From NCBI RefSeq assembly GCF_000003815.2, contig NC_049996.1:15358828-15422827 (forward strand): a stretch of DNA of 64,000 bases, read 5' to 3'. This stretch comes from Branchiostoma floridae (lineage: Eukaryota > Chordata > Leptocardii > Amphioxiformes > Branchiostomatidae). Shown here piece after piece: positions 46,201-51,978 of the stretch. The notes beneath the pieces are model-generated. The model saw only the letters and a program-made list of their open reading frames with translations. It searched no databases and was not told where the DNA came from. Position numbers and translations under genes: made by a program. The first letter of the stretch is position 1. The number at the start of each line of letters is the position of its first letter.

Positions 46201-49200
46201 TTCTTGGAATTTTTTGGATATTAGCAACTCATGTAGTTAAACTGTTCTGTATGTATTGTATGTACAAGTTGCCACACATTGTAACCTTTACAGTTTCGTG
46301 CAATTAAGTTCTATCTTCTTCATGTATAAAAATAGAAGTACAGTATTTCTAAACAGCATTGTTATATAATTACAGTGGGTGAATATACACATCATGTACT
46401 GTTTTGGGTGTGCAGCTGGGTTTGGGTATATATCTCAAGAACCGCTGGATGGATTGTGATGGTTTCTGGTGGGTAGGTGGGGTGATCCCGACAGTGAAGC
46501 TTGATTTTGGGCCTCCTGGTGGTTGACTTTGGTACTACAGCAACAATTGTTTTGCATACATTTCGTCCTGGATGTGCTGTGGTGTTTAATTTTTGGTGTT
46601 GACATAAAGATCAAGTATTGTAAATTTTGGCCCCCTAGCTGTGGATCTGCTGGGTCATATTGTGTTTGTTTGTTTGTTTGTTTGTTTATTTATTCGCACA
46701 CAAGTATTACATTAAAACACAAAACGAAAACAATGGATAAAACAGGTGCAGGAGGAGGGAAAAAGCTTGTGAAGCTTATACTTAGCTCCCTCCTCCTTTA
46801 AACTAAACAAAATTGATTATGATATATAATAATAAAGTAAAGTAATACATAGAATGATATTGATACAATAAGGATAAACAAGTAATTAATGGTATGAATT
46901 AACAATGAATGATAAAGTAACGTAATATGTAGAAAATAATAATGATGCAATAAGGATAACCATGTAATTAATGGTTTGACTTAACAATAAATAATAAATC
47001 ATGTGTTAATGTGTGTCTATCCTGTCAAATATCTTAAGAACAGCATTTCTAGACAGCATTGTTAAACCTGTTTGTCCTGTACCCTGTATTGCTGTAGGGC
47101 CACAAGGGGAATGTGTGTGGGGGATTCAGTGATGTACCCTGGACAAGTAAAGCCCCCGCACAGGGGAAGTACATCGCTTCAGACAGGTAAGAGTGATGTA
47201 CAGTTTTTTACAGCAGTCAGATGTGCAAAAGTTAGGTGTGACTGGTTGCTCAGTGTATAATATGACCAACTGCTGCCGTGCCGCGTTCCTGCGAAGCTGG
47301 TGTGTTATGCGGAAGGGCAGTTGTACCGGCTATACAGATACAGATAGTTTTTGTTTTGATAGATTTTTTGTTGTTAGGGGTTGATATTCTTGGCTAATTC
47401 ATATGGCATTCCAAATGAACAAAAAAGTACCAAAATGTGCAAAATATTACACAATGATGTCCTGAACTGAACTGAACTGATGTCCTTTGACTTCTAACTC
47501 TTCTCTCTTTGACTTAACAATATGTCAATATGATAGCCTGGGTACCATCAGGATAGCTGTTTTCTCCTATGTTCGCTTCTGCTACCCGTCTGGAGACATG
47601 CACATTCACACCTTTTGGTGGTTACGTCAGTTCATGGGAGTGGGTTCTAGAGCACTCATTCGATGACAACAGGCCCTCCCGCAAGCGGACGGAGGGCCCT
47701 TCGGAAAGGCCTGTTCGAACGAGCGCTTGTACTCATACCTTAATTTGCTCATATGTAGGGACCAATCACCACCTGTTCAAAATTTGGACGATTAAAGACG
47801 TTAACATGGTTTGGGATCCCAGACAGAATGGCAGAGAAGCTATATATATAGTGTATAATGAATGTCAGAGCTAGAAGTGACTGTATACATAGAATACAAC
47901 ACGGTGTATTCTGTATCGCCCAAGGTATCAGCCTGACCGCGGGTTGGATCGCCCGACGGCCGAAGGCATATCATGCCAACCTGAGAAAACTCATGTTTAT
48001 CGCAAAAAAAGAGCAAAAACATGTCCTTGATGCACGTTGCGACAACAACTTTATTCGTCCATTCGAACAAAAGAACAGGGTAAAGGAACAGGCTTCGAAC
48101 TGGTTAACGGAACAAACTTCTATCTCACTACGAGTTCACCTGAGCTCAGCTAAATGTAAATTCATAATAACAGCTTGATTTGTTGCAACATTTGAAACAT
48201 TTGAAAGGCACGGCAGTCATAAGTTTCTACTGAATTTGAATCTGCTGGCTAGCCAATGCGCTGGAGCTCGAGGAAGAGCCGCCGAAGTTCCAGGTTCCCC
48301 CTTGGATCGTTGCTCCGGCAAAAGTTATGTGGACAGTGGGCTGCGTGGAAGGGGTCGGGAACACAGGCGATGGTGCTGGCGGTTTCTCGGCACTTCCCAT
48401 GATGATGTCATTCATTTCCTTTTGTTGCTCCTCAGTAGCACACGAGTAGTTGTTGACAGACTGGAGGTTCTTGTGCCCAGACAGCTGCACGATTCGCGTA
48501 GGGGGGAGGTCGGCGGACACGAGCGTTTGCATCATTGTCTTTCTTGCACTATGGTTGACCTTACAGCCCGACAGACCTGCTTTCTCAGCCATGGTGCGCA
48601 TGATGCTCCCGATTTTGTTCTTCCCCATCGACAAACCATACTTCAGCACCAGCTTTGCGCGCTTGGTTGATTCCAAGGTAAAAATGTGCCGTTGGATGCA
48701 TCTGCGTCATTGGTCTGCGCTTTCGGTACTCTCTGTACAAGTTGACGGGACATGGAGACGGGCGCTCCGGACATGCGTAGGCCCGTGGCCGAAATGGTCG
48801 TGAATCGGAGGTTGCACCGGTCCTGGTTTTAGTCGCCCGCTCACTGTACTCTAGTACACTCCGTCCTTGGCTGTCGGTTGTTTCTTCTATGTCCCCCCAG
48901 AGCATGGTGCAATGCTCCGCCCGGGACCGCATGCCAAACAGCATGGTGTTATTCAGCCACAGGGCGCTGATGAGGCTTTCGGGGTTGTACGGCCCAATAA
49001 GCCTCTTTTTTTCCAAGAGTTTCATTTGGGCTGCGCTCAGTGGCTCCGCACGGTTTGGCTTACTTCCCTTCCCTTCCTTCTTCAGGCTCTTCCGCTTCGC
49101 CACAAGGCATTCACGTGAATGCGCAAAACGGCGATCAGTCATGATCTCTGCTGGGTAGGCCTTCTCTTTTAGATAACGGGCAATGGACCGATGCTTGCTG

Positions 49201-50641
49201 GTTAAGCTGTCTGGCTCATATTCTTCGCCACTATCCTTGCGTATGCCTATGAAGAATCTTCCCAGCATCTCATCCAAGTCTTCCTCCGACATGTTCTCCG
49301 GCCTCCTCTCTTCTCCATTTGCCTCCAGGAACAACACGAAGTGACTGATTTCGGCCTCTGTCTTCCTCTTCGTGTTGAGGTTCTTCTCATTGTCAATGTA
49401 ACTCGAGCTTGAAACACTATCATACTCTTGGAAAAGAATACTTCTCTTCATCTTGGATGCTGCCATCGTAAAAATGTAACAATTTGGTTCGAGAAGCCAG
49501 TGTTCGATCGAATTTTCAACGGCGCGTTCTGTTTGATCGATGGGACCCTGTGTGATACAACTTTCGAACCCGGGCCGTACGGATAGTTATCATCCAGTCC
49601 GGACTACCCGTATCAAACGTTTTCGCGTCACAGGTATGATATAAATAGTATATAGTGAACGTCGGAGCTAACTATTTTCCGGATGGTACCCAGGCTACCT
49701 GGAACGTGTAGGACGTCCGTAAAGTTGGAACTTTTAACGCCTGATAGCCACATACCTGCAGATATAAATCGAAATTTACTCTTGATCTCTTGTAGGGCAT
49801 TTCTGTTCACCCTGGTAAACCAACAAGGGGTGGAGCCGACACGTTTCCACATCCTTAACAAGAAGTTTGCCACATCACACCATCCAAAGTAAGTATTAGC
49901 AGAGTTGGACAAGTTTTCTAAAATTCACTTGTCCTATCGAGCAAGTACATAGAAAATTTACTTGTCCGAACTATCTTTTCACTTGTCCGGTAATTTAAAT
50001 GACATTTGTCAAGTATTTTCAATTCCATCAATGGAATTTGTTTATTGTTGACTCAATTTTTCTGTGTTAAGCAATGCTTGATGCTATGACTGAAAGGTCA
50101 CATGTATGTCAAAATCTCTCTCATGGAAAAATCTTACTTGTCCGATCGGACAAGTGGCCATGCACTCACCTGATCAGCATTTTCACTTGCCCTGGACAAT
50201 CAAGCTAGTGGACTTGTCCAACCCTGATTAGCTGACAGCATTGTCCATGGAGTGTTGAGAAATATTTAAGCAATAACCTGATAGAAAGACGATTCCATAA
50301 GATTCTAAACTTTTATTTGTCTCCTTTTGGATGATAAGAAAGGGCATCTGGAGTTACTGTATTGATATCTTTCTATATAATCATACAGTATTGTAAAGTA
50401 TACATCATTGAGTATCATGTACTTTGACTTATGACAGGTCTTCACTCTGTTCTGCAGTTTTGGACCCATCTTCGGAGCGGGCGCGGACCTCTATATCGCT
50501 AACAACTGCCACACAGGCACGGAGTGTTACTCCAACTTACCGCACTCGTACAGCGGCGACAATGCCTCCTGCAGTATACTCATGGGGGATTATTACTTCA
50601 ACGTTCTAGACTACGAGGTCTTCACTCTGGGCGACCATTAA
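28217..50641 (+). CDS. BTB-BACK-TLDc domain protein (11 coding exons)
   Basis: Exons joined by eye: 28217-28435, 29474-29566, 30087-30258, 31078-31211, 42057-42173, 43593-43702, 44517-44657, 45848-45965, 47098-47186, 49796-49888, 50458-50641. All junctions are GT-AG and phases match, giving about 489 residues. The N-terminus is a BTB/POZ fold ([26 protein letters not shown]), followed by a BACK region ([44 protein letters not shown]). The C-terminus is a TLDc domain ([44 protein letters not shown], ending FTLGDH). BTB-BACK proteins usually act as CUL3 adaptors or oligomers. TLDc domains occur in oxidation-resistance and V-ATPase regulators. The role of this combination is unknown to me. The start has good context (AACCATGG). 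Introns hold a collagen-C1q gene, a recombinase copy and exon-derived repeats. Confidence 0.85.
28550..28660. mobile_element. MITE family H fragment (CTTGTCCAACCCTG end)
   Basis: It ends with AAACTTGTCCAACCCTGG and shows internal GGGCAAGTCA/GCTTGCCC inversions. It matches the right end of the element at 49905-50229 and lies in intron 1 of the BTB-TLDc gene. CAGGGTTGGACAAGT-type termini recall hAT elements. Confidence 0.5.
28662..29047 (+). repeat. Copies of the 3' end of BTB-TLDc exon 1 inside intron 1
   Basis: The exon 1 terminus (GGTACCAGAGGTACAAGAGG, then GACTTCTGGAGCAAG and GTAGG) recurs at about 28661-28700 and, shorter, at about 29017-29047 (AAGGTATGAGAGAGACTTCT, then GGAGTAAG and GTAGG). 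Both copies retain the 5' splice donor, so intron 1 contains three possible donors in related contexts. Confidence 0.8.
29290..29400. mobile_element. SINE body fragment
   Basis: CCCTTGAGAAAGGCACTTAA, then CTCTCACTCCACTTC and GAAAATGAGTAATACT, resembles the body found after the tRNA-like heads at 25500 and 31430. It lies in intron 1 of the BTB-TLDc gene. Confidence 0.5.
29605..29680. mobile_element. MITE family F fragment
   Basis: AGCAGTTACTCAAGCAACAG, GGCATATCTTATTACCTTGA and TGTCTAATCTTTATCGACGT match one arm of the family F element. It is a short fragment in intron 2 of the BTB-TLDc gene. Confidence 0.55.
29801..30110 (+). repeat. Minisatellite built from the intron 2/exon 3 boundary
   Basis: Five units of about 64-70 bp start near 29801, 29868, 29932, 30003 and 30071. 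Each has TATATTTTGTACAG (acceptor) followed by ATGACACTGAATGATACCA and TTTTAG. Only the last unit is the functional exon start, reading [12 protein letters not shown]. The first four run into an in-frame TAG (GTGTTTTAG) plus TTAACTGTGATG. The array therefore offers four decoy acceptors that would truncate the protein. Confidence 0.9.
30353..30722. mobile_element. MITE family I (AGGCCACACCAATTTAATTT ends)
   Basis: The left end AGGCCACACCAATTTAATTT with CTTGGTTCACGGATT and the right end AATCCGTGAACCAAGAAATT with CAATTGGTGTGGCCT form terminal inverted repeats of about 35 bp with one mismatch. The element is AT-rich and non-coding, and lies in intron 3 of the BTB-TLDc gene. Flanking bases are TA-rich, so the target duplication cannot be fixed. 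Confidence 0.85.
30940..30980 (+). repeat. Short duplicate of the intron 3/exon 4 boundary
   Basis: AAAACTTTCTTAAGAAGGAG and CCAAAGAGATCTACCTCCTT repeats the junction at 31060-31095, where AAACTTTCTTAAGGAG precedes GAGCCACAGAGATCCATCCC. One weak copy only, about 115 bp upstream. Confidence 0.6.
31212..32340. other. Intron 4 of BTB-TLDc, first part; SINE-like unit
   Basis: A tRNA-like unit at about 31355-31500 carries GCGGCGCTGTGGCAGTG, GGTCCTGGGTTCAAAGCC, GAAAGGCACTTAACATGACT and GTGAAAATGAGTACC, like the SINE bodies elsewhere in the window. The remainder shows no gene or repeat that I recognise. Confidence 0.55.
32343..33176 (-). pseudogene. Tandem decayed copies of the C1q terminal exon end
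   Basis: About six imperfect repeats follow (on the minus strand) the stop of the collagen-C1q gene. In plus-strand order they lie near 32357, 32503, 32660, 32807, 32854 and 33030. Each starts CTGCCTAACTATTG, which is the reverse complement of the stop-codon region. Each then continues through GGATCAGCATTCCGGAGAAG-like and CGTATCTTGACATGAC words corresponding to the last ~20 codons. The unit near 32807 keeps a different part of the exon (CCAGACACGATGCTGGGG, TTGAGCTCTAT). They do not encode complete domains. Confidence 0.8.
33177..37742 (-). CDS. Secreted collagen-C1q protein, nested gene
   Basis: Three exons on the minus strand: 36644-37742, 34265-34401 and 33177-33329, joined in phases 1 and 0, give about 462 residues. 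Residues 1-18 are a signal peptide ([18 protein letters not shown]). A short cysteine-containing segment follows (PTCKIRCTG). Then come Gly-X-Y collagen repeats from about 60 to 325, broken near 165-185 by [15 protein letters not shown]. The C-terminus is a C1q domain from about residue 345: [50 protein letters not shown], ending [12 protein letters not shown]. Such proteins trimerise and act in matrix or innate recognition. The start is the only ATG before the signal sequence. The whole gene lies inside intron 4 of the opposite-strand BTB-TLDc gene. Exon 3 could begin at 33329 or 33326. Confidence 0.87.
33310..33860. repeat. Array derived from the C1q intron 2/exon 3 acceptor
   Basis: Four related units begin with or near CATGCCCTGCTGGGGAGGGG and continue GGCAGAACACAAAAGTTTAG, GATTCCAATCGAAGGAC, then TTCCAAAGGTCAAGG and CTTCAAGGCA. 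They start at about 33321 (the functional acceptor), 33461, 33637 and 33761. The third also repeats part of the exon (GGCGTGGCCGGACATGTTCA). On the minus strand each supplies a polypyrimidine tract and AG acceptor. Confidence 0.85.
33958..34230. mobile_element. Fragments of MITE families F and C
   Basis: TCGATGAAAGTTTGACAG, AAGATATGCCAAGTAACAG and CAAGCAACTGAATGTGA resemble family F. GGCCCAAAATTGATGCGCAC and GCGGATGTCATCAACATGGC resemble the right end of family C at 2780-2830. Both lie in intron 2 of the collagen-C1q gene. Confidence 0.5.
34477..34677. mobile_element. MITE family B, diverged copy 4
   Basis: CCACCGCGAACATTTCC, TGTGCATGGCGCTACTGCAA and ATAAATGCATTTACAGTA match family B, but many TTCGCGG words have become TTTGCAG, consistent with CpG decay. 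The left end is uncertain. Located in intron 1 of the collagen-C1q gene. Confidence 0.65.
35262..35548. mobile_element. MITE family C, copy 2
   Basis: TTGATTTGATTATATGGATG and ACATCCGTGCG on the left are answered by ATATGTCATCCATATGATCA and AATCAGCC on the right, an inverted pair. The same ends occur at 2396-2830. It is non-coding and lies in intron 1 of the collagen-C1q gene. Confidence 0.7.
35573..36093. mobile_element. MITE family D copy 2 inside a 38-bp direct repeat
   Basis: GGTTTTAACAGCCCAGCAAG with TCGGGAGGGGGGCAAGAT at 35573-35610 recurs at 36056-36093 with two mismatches. Between them lies a copy of the element at 19660-20041. It begins GGCCTAGGGAATAAATGCTG and ends near GAAACAGGAGACAACATTTT with TTTCCTTTGCC. 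As with copy 1, the flanking duplication is much longer than a normal target site. Confidence 0.75.
36094..36610. other. Intronic, nothing recognised
   Basis: Lies within intron 1 of the collagen-C1q gene and intron 4 of the BTB-TLDc gene. No repeat family or reading frame is convincing. Confidence 0.4.
37764..37870. repeat. Short direct repeat upstream of the collagen-C1q start
   Basis: ACTGAGAATGTCACCCTTGC and AGCTTG occur at about 37748 and again at 37838, and TCTGTGAAGCTTTTC is doubled at about 37789-37808. The region would be the 5' untranslated or promoter region of the nested gene. Confidence 0.55.
38107..38285. mobile_element. MITE family G, copy 2
   Basis: AAGTAATCTCCAAGCAGATC, CTACGGTAGCACAAGATAGT and ATCAAAAGCTG on the left. 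The inverse, GCTTTGATACTATCTTATGC, CACTGGTAAATCTGCCTTGA and GATTAATGA, on the right. More complete than the copy at 24570. Confidence 0.8.
38286..41420. other. Intron 4 of BTB-TLDc, no gene seen
   Basis: AT-rich intronic sequence. A family F fragment lies at about 39722-39815 (ATGAAGGTTAGACAATG, AGTTACTCAAGCAACTGGAT, ATGATTTTGGAAACGGTCA). No other exon was found on either strand. Confidence 0.5.
41425..41620. mobile_element. SINE-like element
   Basis: GTGAGCATTGGGCTCAGAAC, CCCTAGTTCAATACTTGTGC, CCTTGGGAAAGGCTCCCACT and a GGTAAAAGGCAGGAGAAGGA / GAGGGCTCTGTCTTG body match the SINE body at 25440-25640. The tRNA-like head is decayed. Confidence 0.55.
42174..43106 (+). repeat. 30-bp minisatellite carrying the BTB-TLDc exon 5 splice donor
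   Basis: Two 28-bp units (GTGTGCCAGGTAGGTTCACT with TTCTACAG) are followed by about 29 units of 30 bp (GTGTGTGGCAGGTAGGGTCA with CTTTCTACAG). The first unit is the end of exon 5 plus its donor. Every unit thus holds a donor-like CAG/GTAGG and an acceptor-like TTTCTACAG, 11 bases apart across the unit joint. Variants TTCA, GTCA and GCCA alternate in order in the first third, giving a 90-bp higher-order period. There is no stop codon in three frames, so long frames on both strands are repeat artefacts unless the array is retained in mRNA. Confidence 0.95.
43107..43200 (+). repeat. Second copy of the 3' part of BTB-TLDc exon 5
   Basis: Bases 43107-43178 repeat the last 24 codons of exon 5 ([20 protein letters not shown] and RVCQ) with one amino-acid change (S to N), followed by a donor GTATGG. 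The copy has no acceptor of its own; the array precedes it. The coding distance from the exon 5 acceptor (42057) to this second donor (43178) is a multiple of three and free of stops. Confidence 0.85.
44145..44465. mobile_element. hAT-like MITE (CAGGGCTCGAAAT / ATTTCAAGCCCTG)
   Basis: Terminal inverted repeats CAGGGCTCGAAATTCA and TATTTCAAGCCCTG enclose multiple GGGTGCAC/GTGCACCC words in both orientations. CAGGG-type termini suggest hAT ancestry. CTCTCCA occurs next to both ends, but an exact 8-bp target duplication is not clear. Located in intron 6 of the BTB-TLDc gene, ending about 50 bp before exon 7. Confidence 0.75.
44600..45480 (+). repeat. Array derived from the BTB-TLDc exon 7/intron 7 boundary
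   Basis: The exon 7 end (GACAGACATCCTGAGCAGGG, AGAGACTGCCTCTACAGAGG, GTACTCAACCAATG, donor GTAAGG) is repeated five more times, starting near 44738, 44871, 45032, 45195 and 45342 (period 133-165 bp). Linkers read CTGCCTCTGTAGAGCC and GACCATGTTGGTGTCCCCAT. All copies keep a GGTAAGG donor. None has a recognisable acceptor. Confidence 0.92.
46440..47000. repeat. Repeat-rich intron 8: TTTG microsatellite, hairpin and AT-rich tandem pair
   Basis: A (TTTG)n tract at about 46668-46690 is followed by GCAGGAGGAGGGAAAAAGCT, TGTGAAGCTTATACTTAGCT and CCCTCCTCC, a hairpin that may be the 3' end of a retroelement. AATGATAAAGTAACGTAATA-like units repeat twice at about 46825-46995 (period ~93 bp). No exon is present. 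Confidence 0.5.
47534..49697. mobile_element. Candidate composite element bounded by AGCCTGGGTACCATC inverted repeats
   Basis: TAGCCTGGGTACCATC at 47534-47549 and GATGGTACCCAGGCTA at 49682-49697 are exact inverted repeats ~2.16 kb apart in intron 9. The left ~100 bp also occurs inverted at about 20120-20213, and both ends occur on the small element at 20220-20324, which marks these termini as mobile. Inside lie a recombinase copy and a pair of direct repeats (ATATAGTGTATAATGAATGT-like with CAGAGCTA at about 47845, and ATATAGTGAACGTC with GGAGCTA at about 49651). The latter may mark the limits of a Crypton insertion. Confidence 0.55.
48227..49466 (-). pseudogene. Crypton-like tyrosine recombinase (DUF3504 type), one frame break
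   Basis: Two overlapping minus-strand frames, 48585-49466 (start ATG, 293 aa) and 48227-48676 (150 codons), together cover a tyrosine recombinase. The first has [10 protein letters not shown] and [17 protein letters not shown], which supplies the first catalytic Arg, then [13 protein letters not shown]. The second has [22 protein letters not shown] (His-x-x-Arg), LSGHKN and the Tyr in VNNY. All expected catalytic residues are therefore present, but the frames differ by one base in their overlap near 48660-48680. The break could be a decayed copy, a sequencing error or, less likely, a tiny intron. This domain type is found in Crypton transposons and Crypton-derived host proteins (e.g. ZMYM, QRICH1). 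It lies in intron 9 of the BTB-TLDc gene, opposite strand. Confidence 0.75.
49905..50229. mobile_element. MITE family H (GTTGGACAAGT ends), hAT-like
   Basis: The left end CAGAGTTGGACAAGTTTTC and right end GACTTGTCCAACCCTG are inverted repeats, with ACTTGTCC/GGACAAGT repeated internally. ATTAG flanks both sides, part of a possible target duplication. It sits in intron 10 of the BTB-TLDc gene, starting about 15 bp after the exon 10 donor. Confidence 0.75.
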
Positions 50642-51978
50642 ATATTCGGGTTCTTTTCCGCATTCGCCAAATAGACTATTACTCAAGCAACTGGACATGA
50701 TTTTGAAAATGGTCAGACGTTTCAGGTAATAGCCACTACCTCTTGGCAATGACACTTGTTGAAGAAGAGATTTTATACCCTTACTATGAATGGTTAGGGT
50801 ATAGTTAGGGTAGAAAATCTGCTTTTCAACAAGATCATCTCAGTGTCACTGACAAAAGGTATTGGATGCTACCTGAAACGCCCGACCGTTTCTAAAATCA
50901 TATCCAGTTGCTTGCTATTTGGCATATCTTATTACCTGGATGTCAAACCTTCATCGACGTAGCCTTTCCACATTGTTTAGGTATGCAGCTAAAAGAAATC
51001 CCTATGAATTATGGAAAAGTTTTTTTATAGTTGTAACATTTGAGCGTTGTTCTAACAGAAAAGAAACACTCACCCTGAATTTTCAGTTGATCTCGCCGAC
51101 CCGCCGTCATAATATAATATATTGCCAGATGTTTGTCCCCATTCCCCTGGTTATATTCAACCAGAAGAAGAAAAAGAGTTCAATGGACACAGACGTTTGT
51201 CAAGAACAACACACATCAAAGCCTACGAAGAATACTTGAAGTTCTTTATTACATTGGTGATGCTGCCGGTAATCAAATCATATTACTGAACCCAAGTTAA
51301 AAAGCCTCAGCTAAGACGTACGAACTGTGATTTGCCAAACCATTATACGTGTCTAAAACTTGTAGGTTAGTCTCCAATTAAGATTACATTTGATAATGAA
51401 TTCTAAATATTATTAGAATAACTATCTGGTATTGCAAAGTAGTCTTTGAATTCCTTAGAAAGATTATTAAGAAAGACACATGTTCATGACTTAAGGATAA
51501 CGAACTCCCAAGGGCAGGAACTCTCCGAGGATAAACTGAAGTGGACTGATGCGTCATCATGATCGCTTACATCTCGTTGATGCATCAGAACTAAGTCTAC
51601 CTGCATGCAATTCAGACGTAATTAAACTCTCTAACAGCTACTACATTTACAATGTTGTACAATTGTTTAAAAAATGTTTGCTGGCATAACACACCTTGAG
51701 GAGAAGATTCCACCTTACTATACATGTGTATGACGAGTATCAGTTAAGCGCACAATAGTGTGTGATGATACATGCTGACATCTTAGAATCAACTCACAAT
51801 ATGAAAAGGCCCTTTCTATGACACGGACAGCAATATTAGAACAACACGGTTGAACACGTTTTCATATTCCATTATCGCCGTATTTGCATGAGTTTCTAAT
51901 ACAATGAGAAAATGCATTTTCTCGGCATGACTTGTACTGTGGATTAGACAGCAATATCCCAACAACACGATTGAACAT
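50642..51978. other. Intergenic; MITE family F near 50660-50965
   Basis: GACTATTACTCAAGCAACTG, GACATGATTTTGAAAATGGT and CAGACGTTTC on the left, and CGACCGTTTCTAAAATCATA, TCCAGTTGCTTGC and GGCATATCTTATTACCTGG on the right, form the most complete family F foldback. The remaining sequence up to the first kinase gene shows no gene. The BTB-TLDc and kinase genes are convergent here. Confidence 0.6.
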
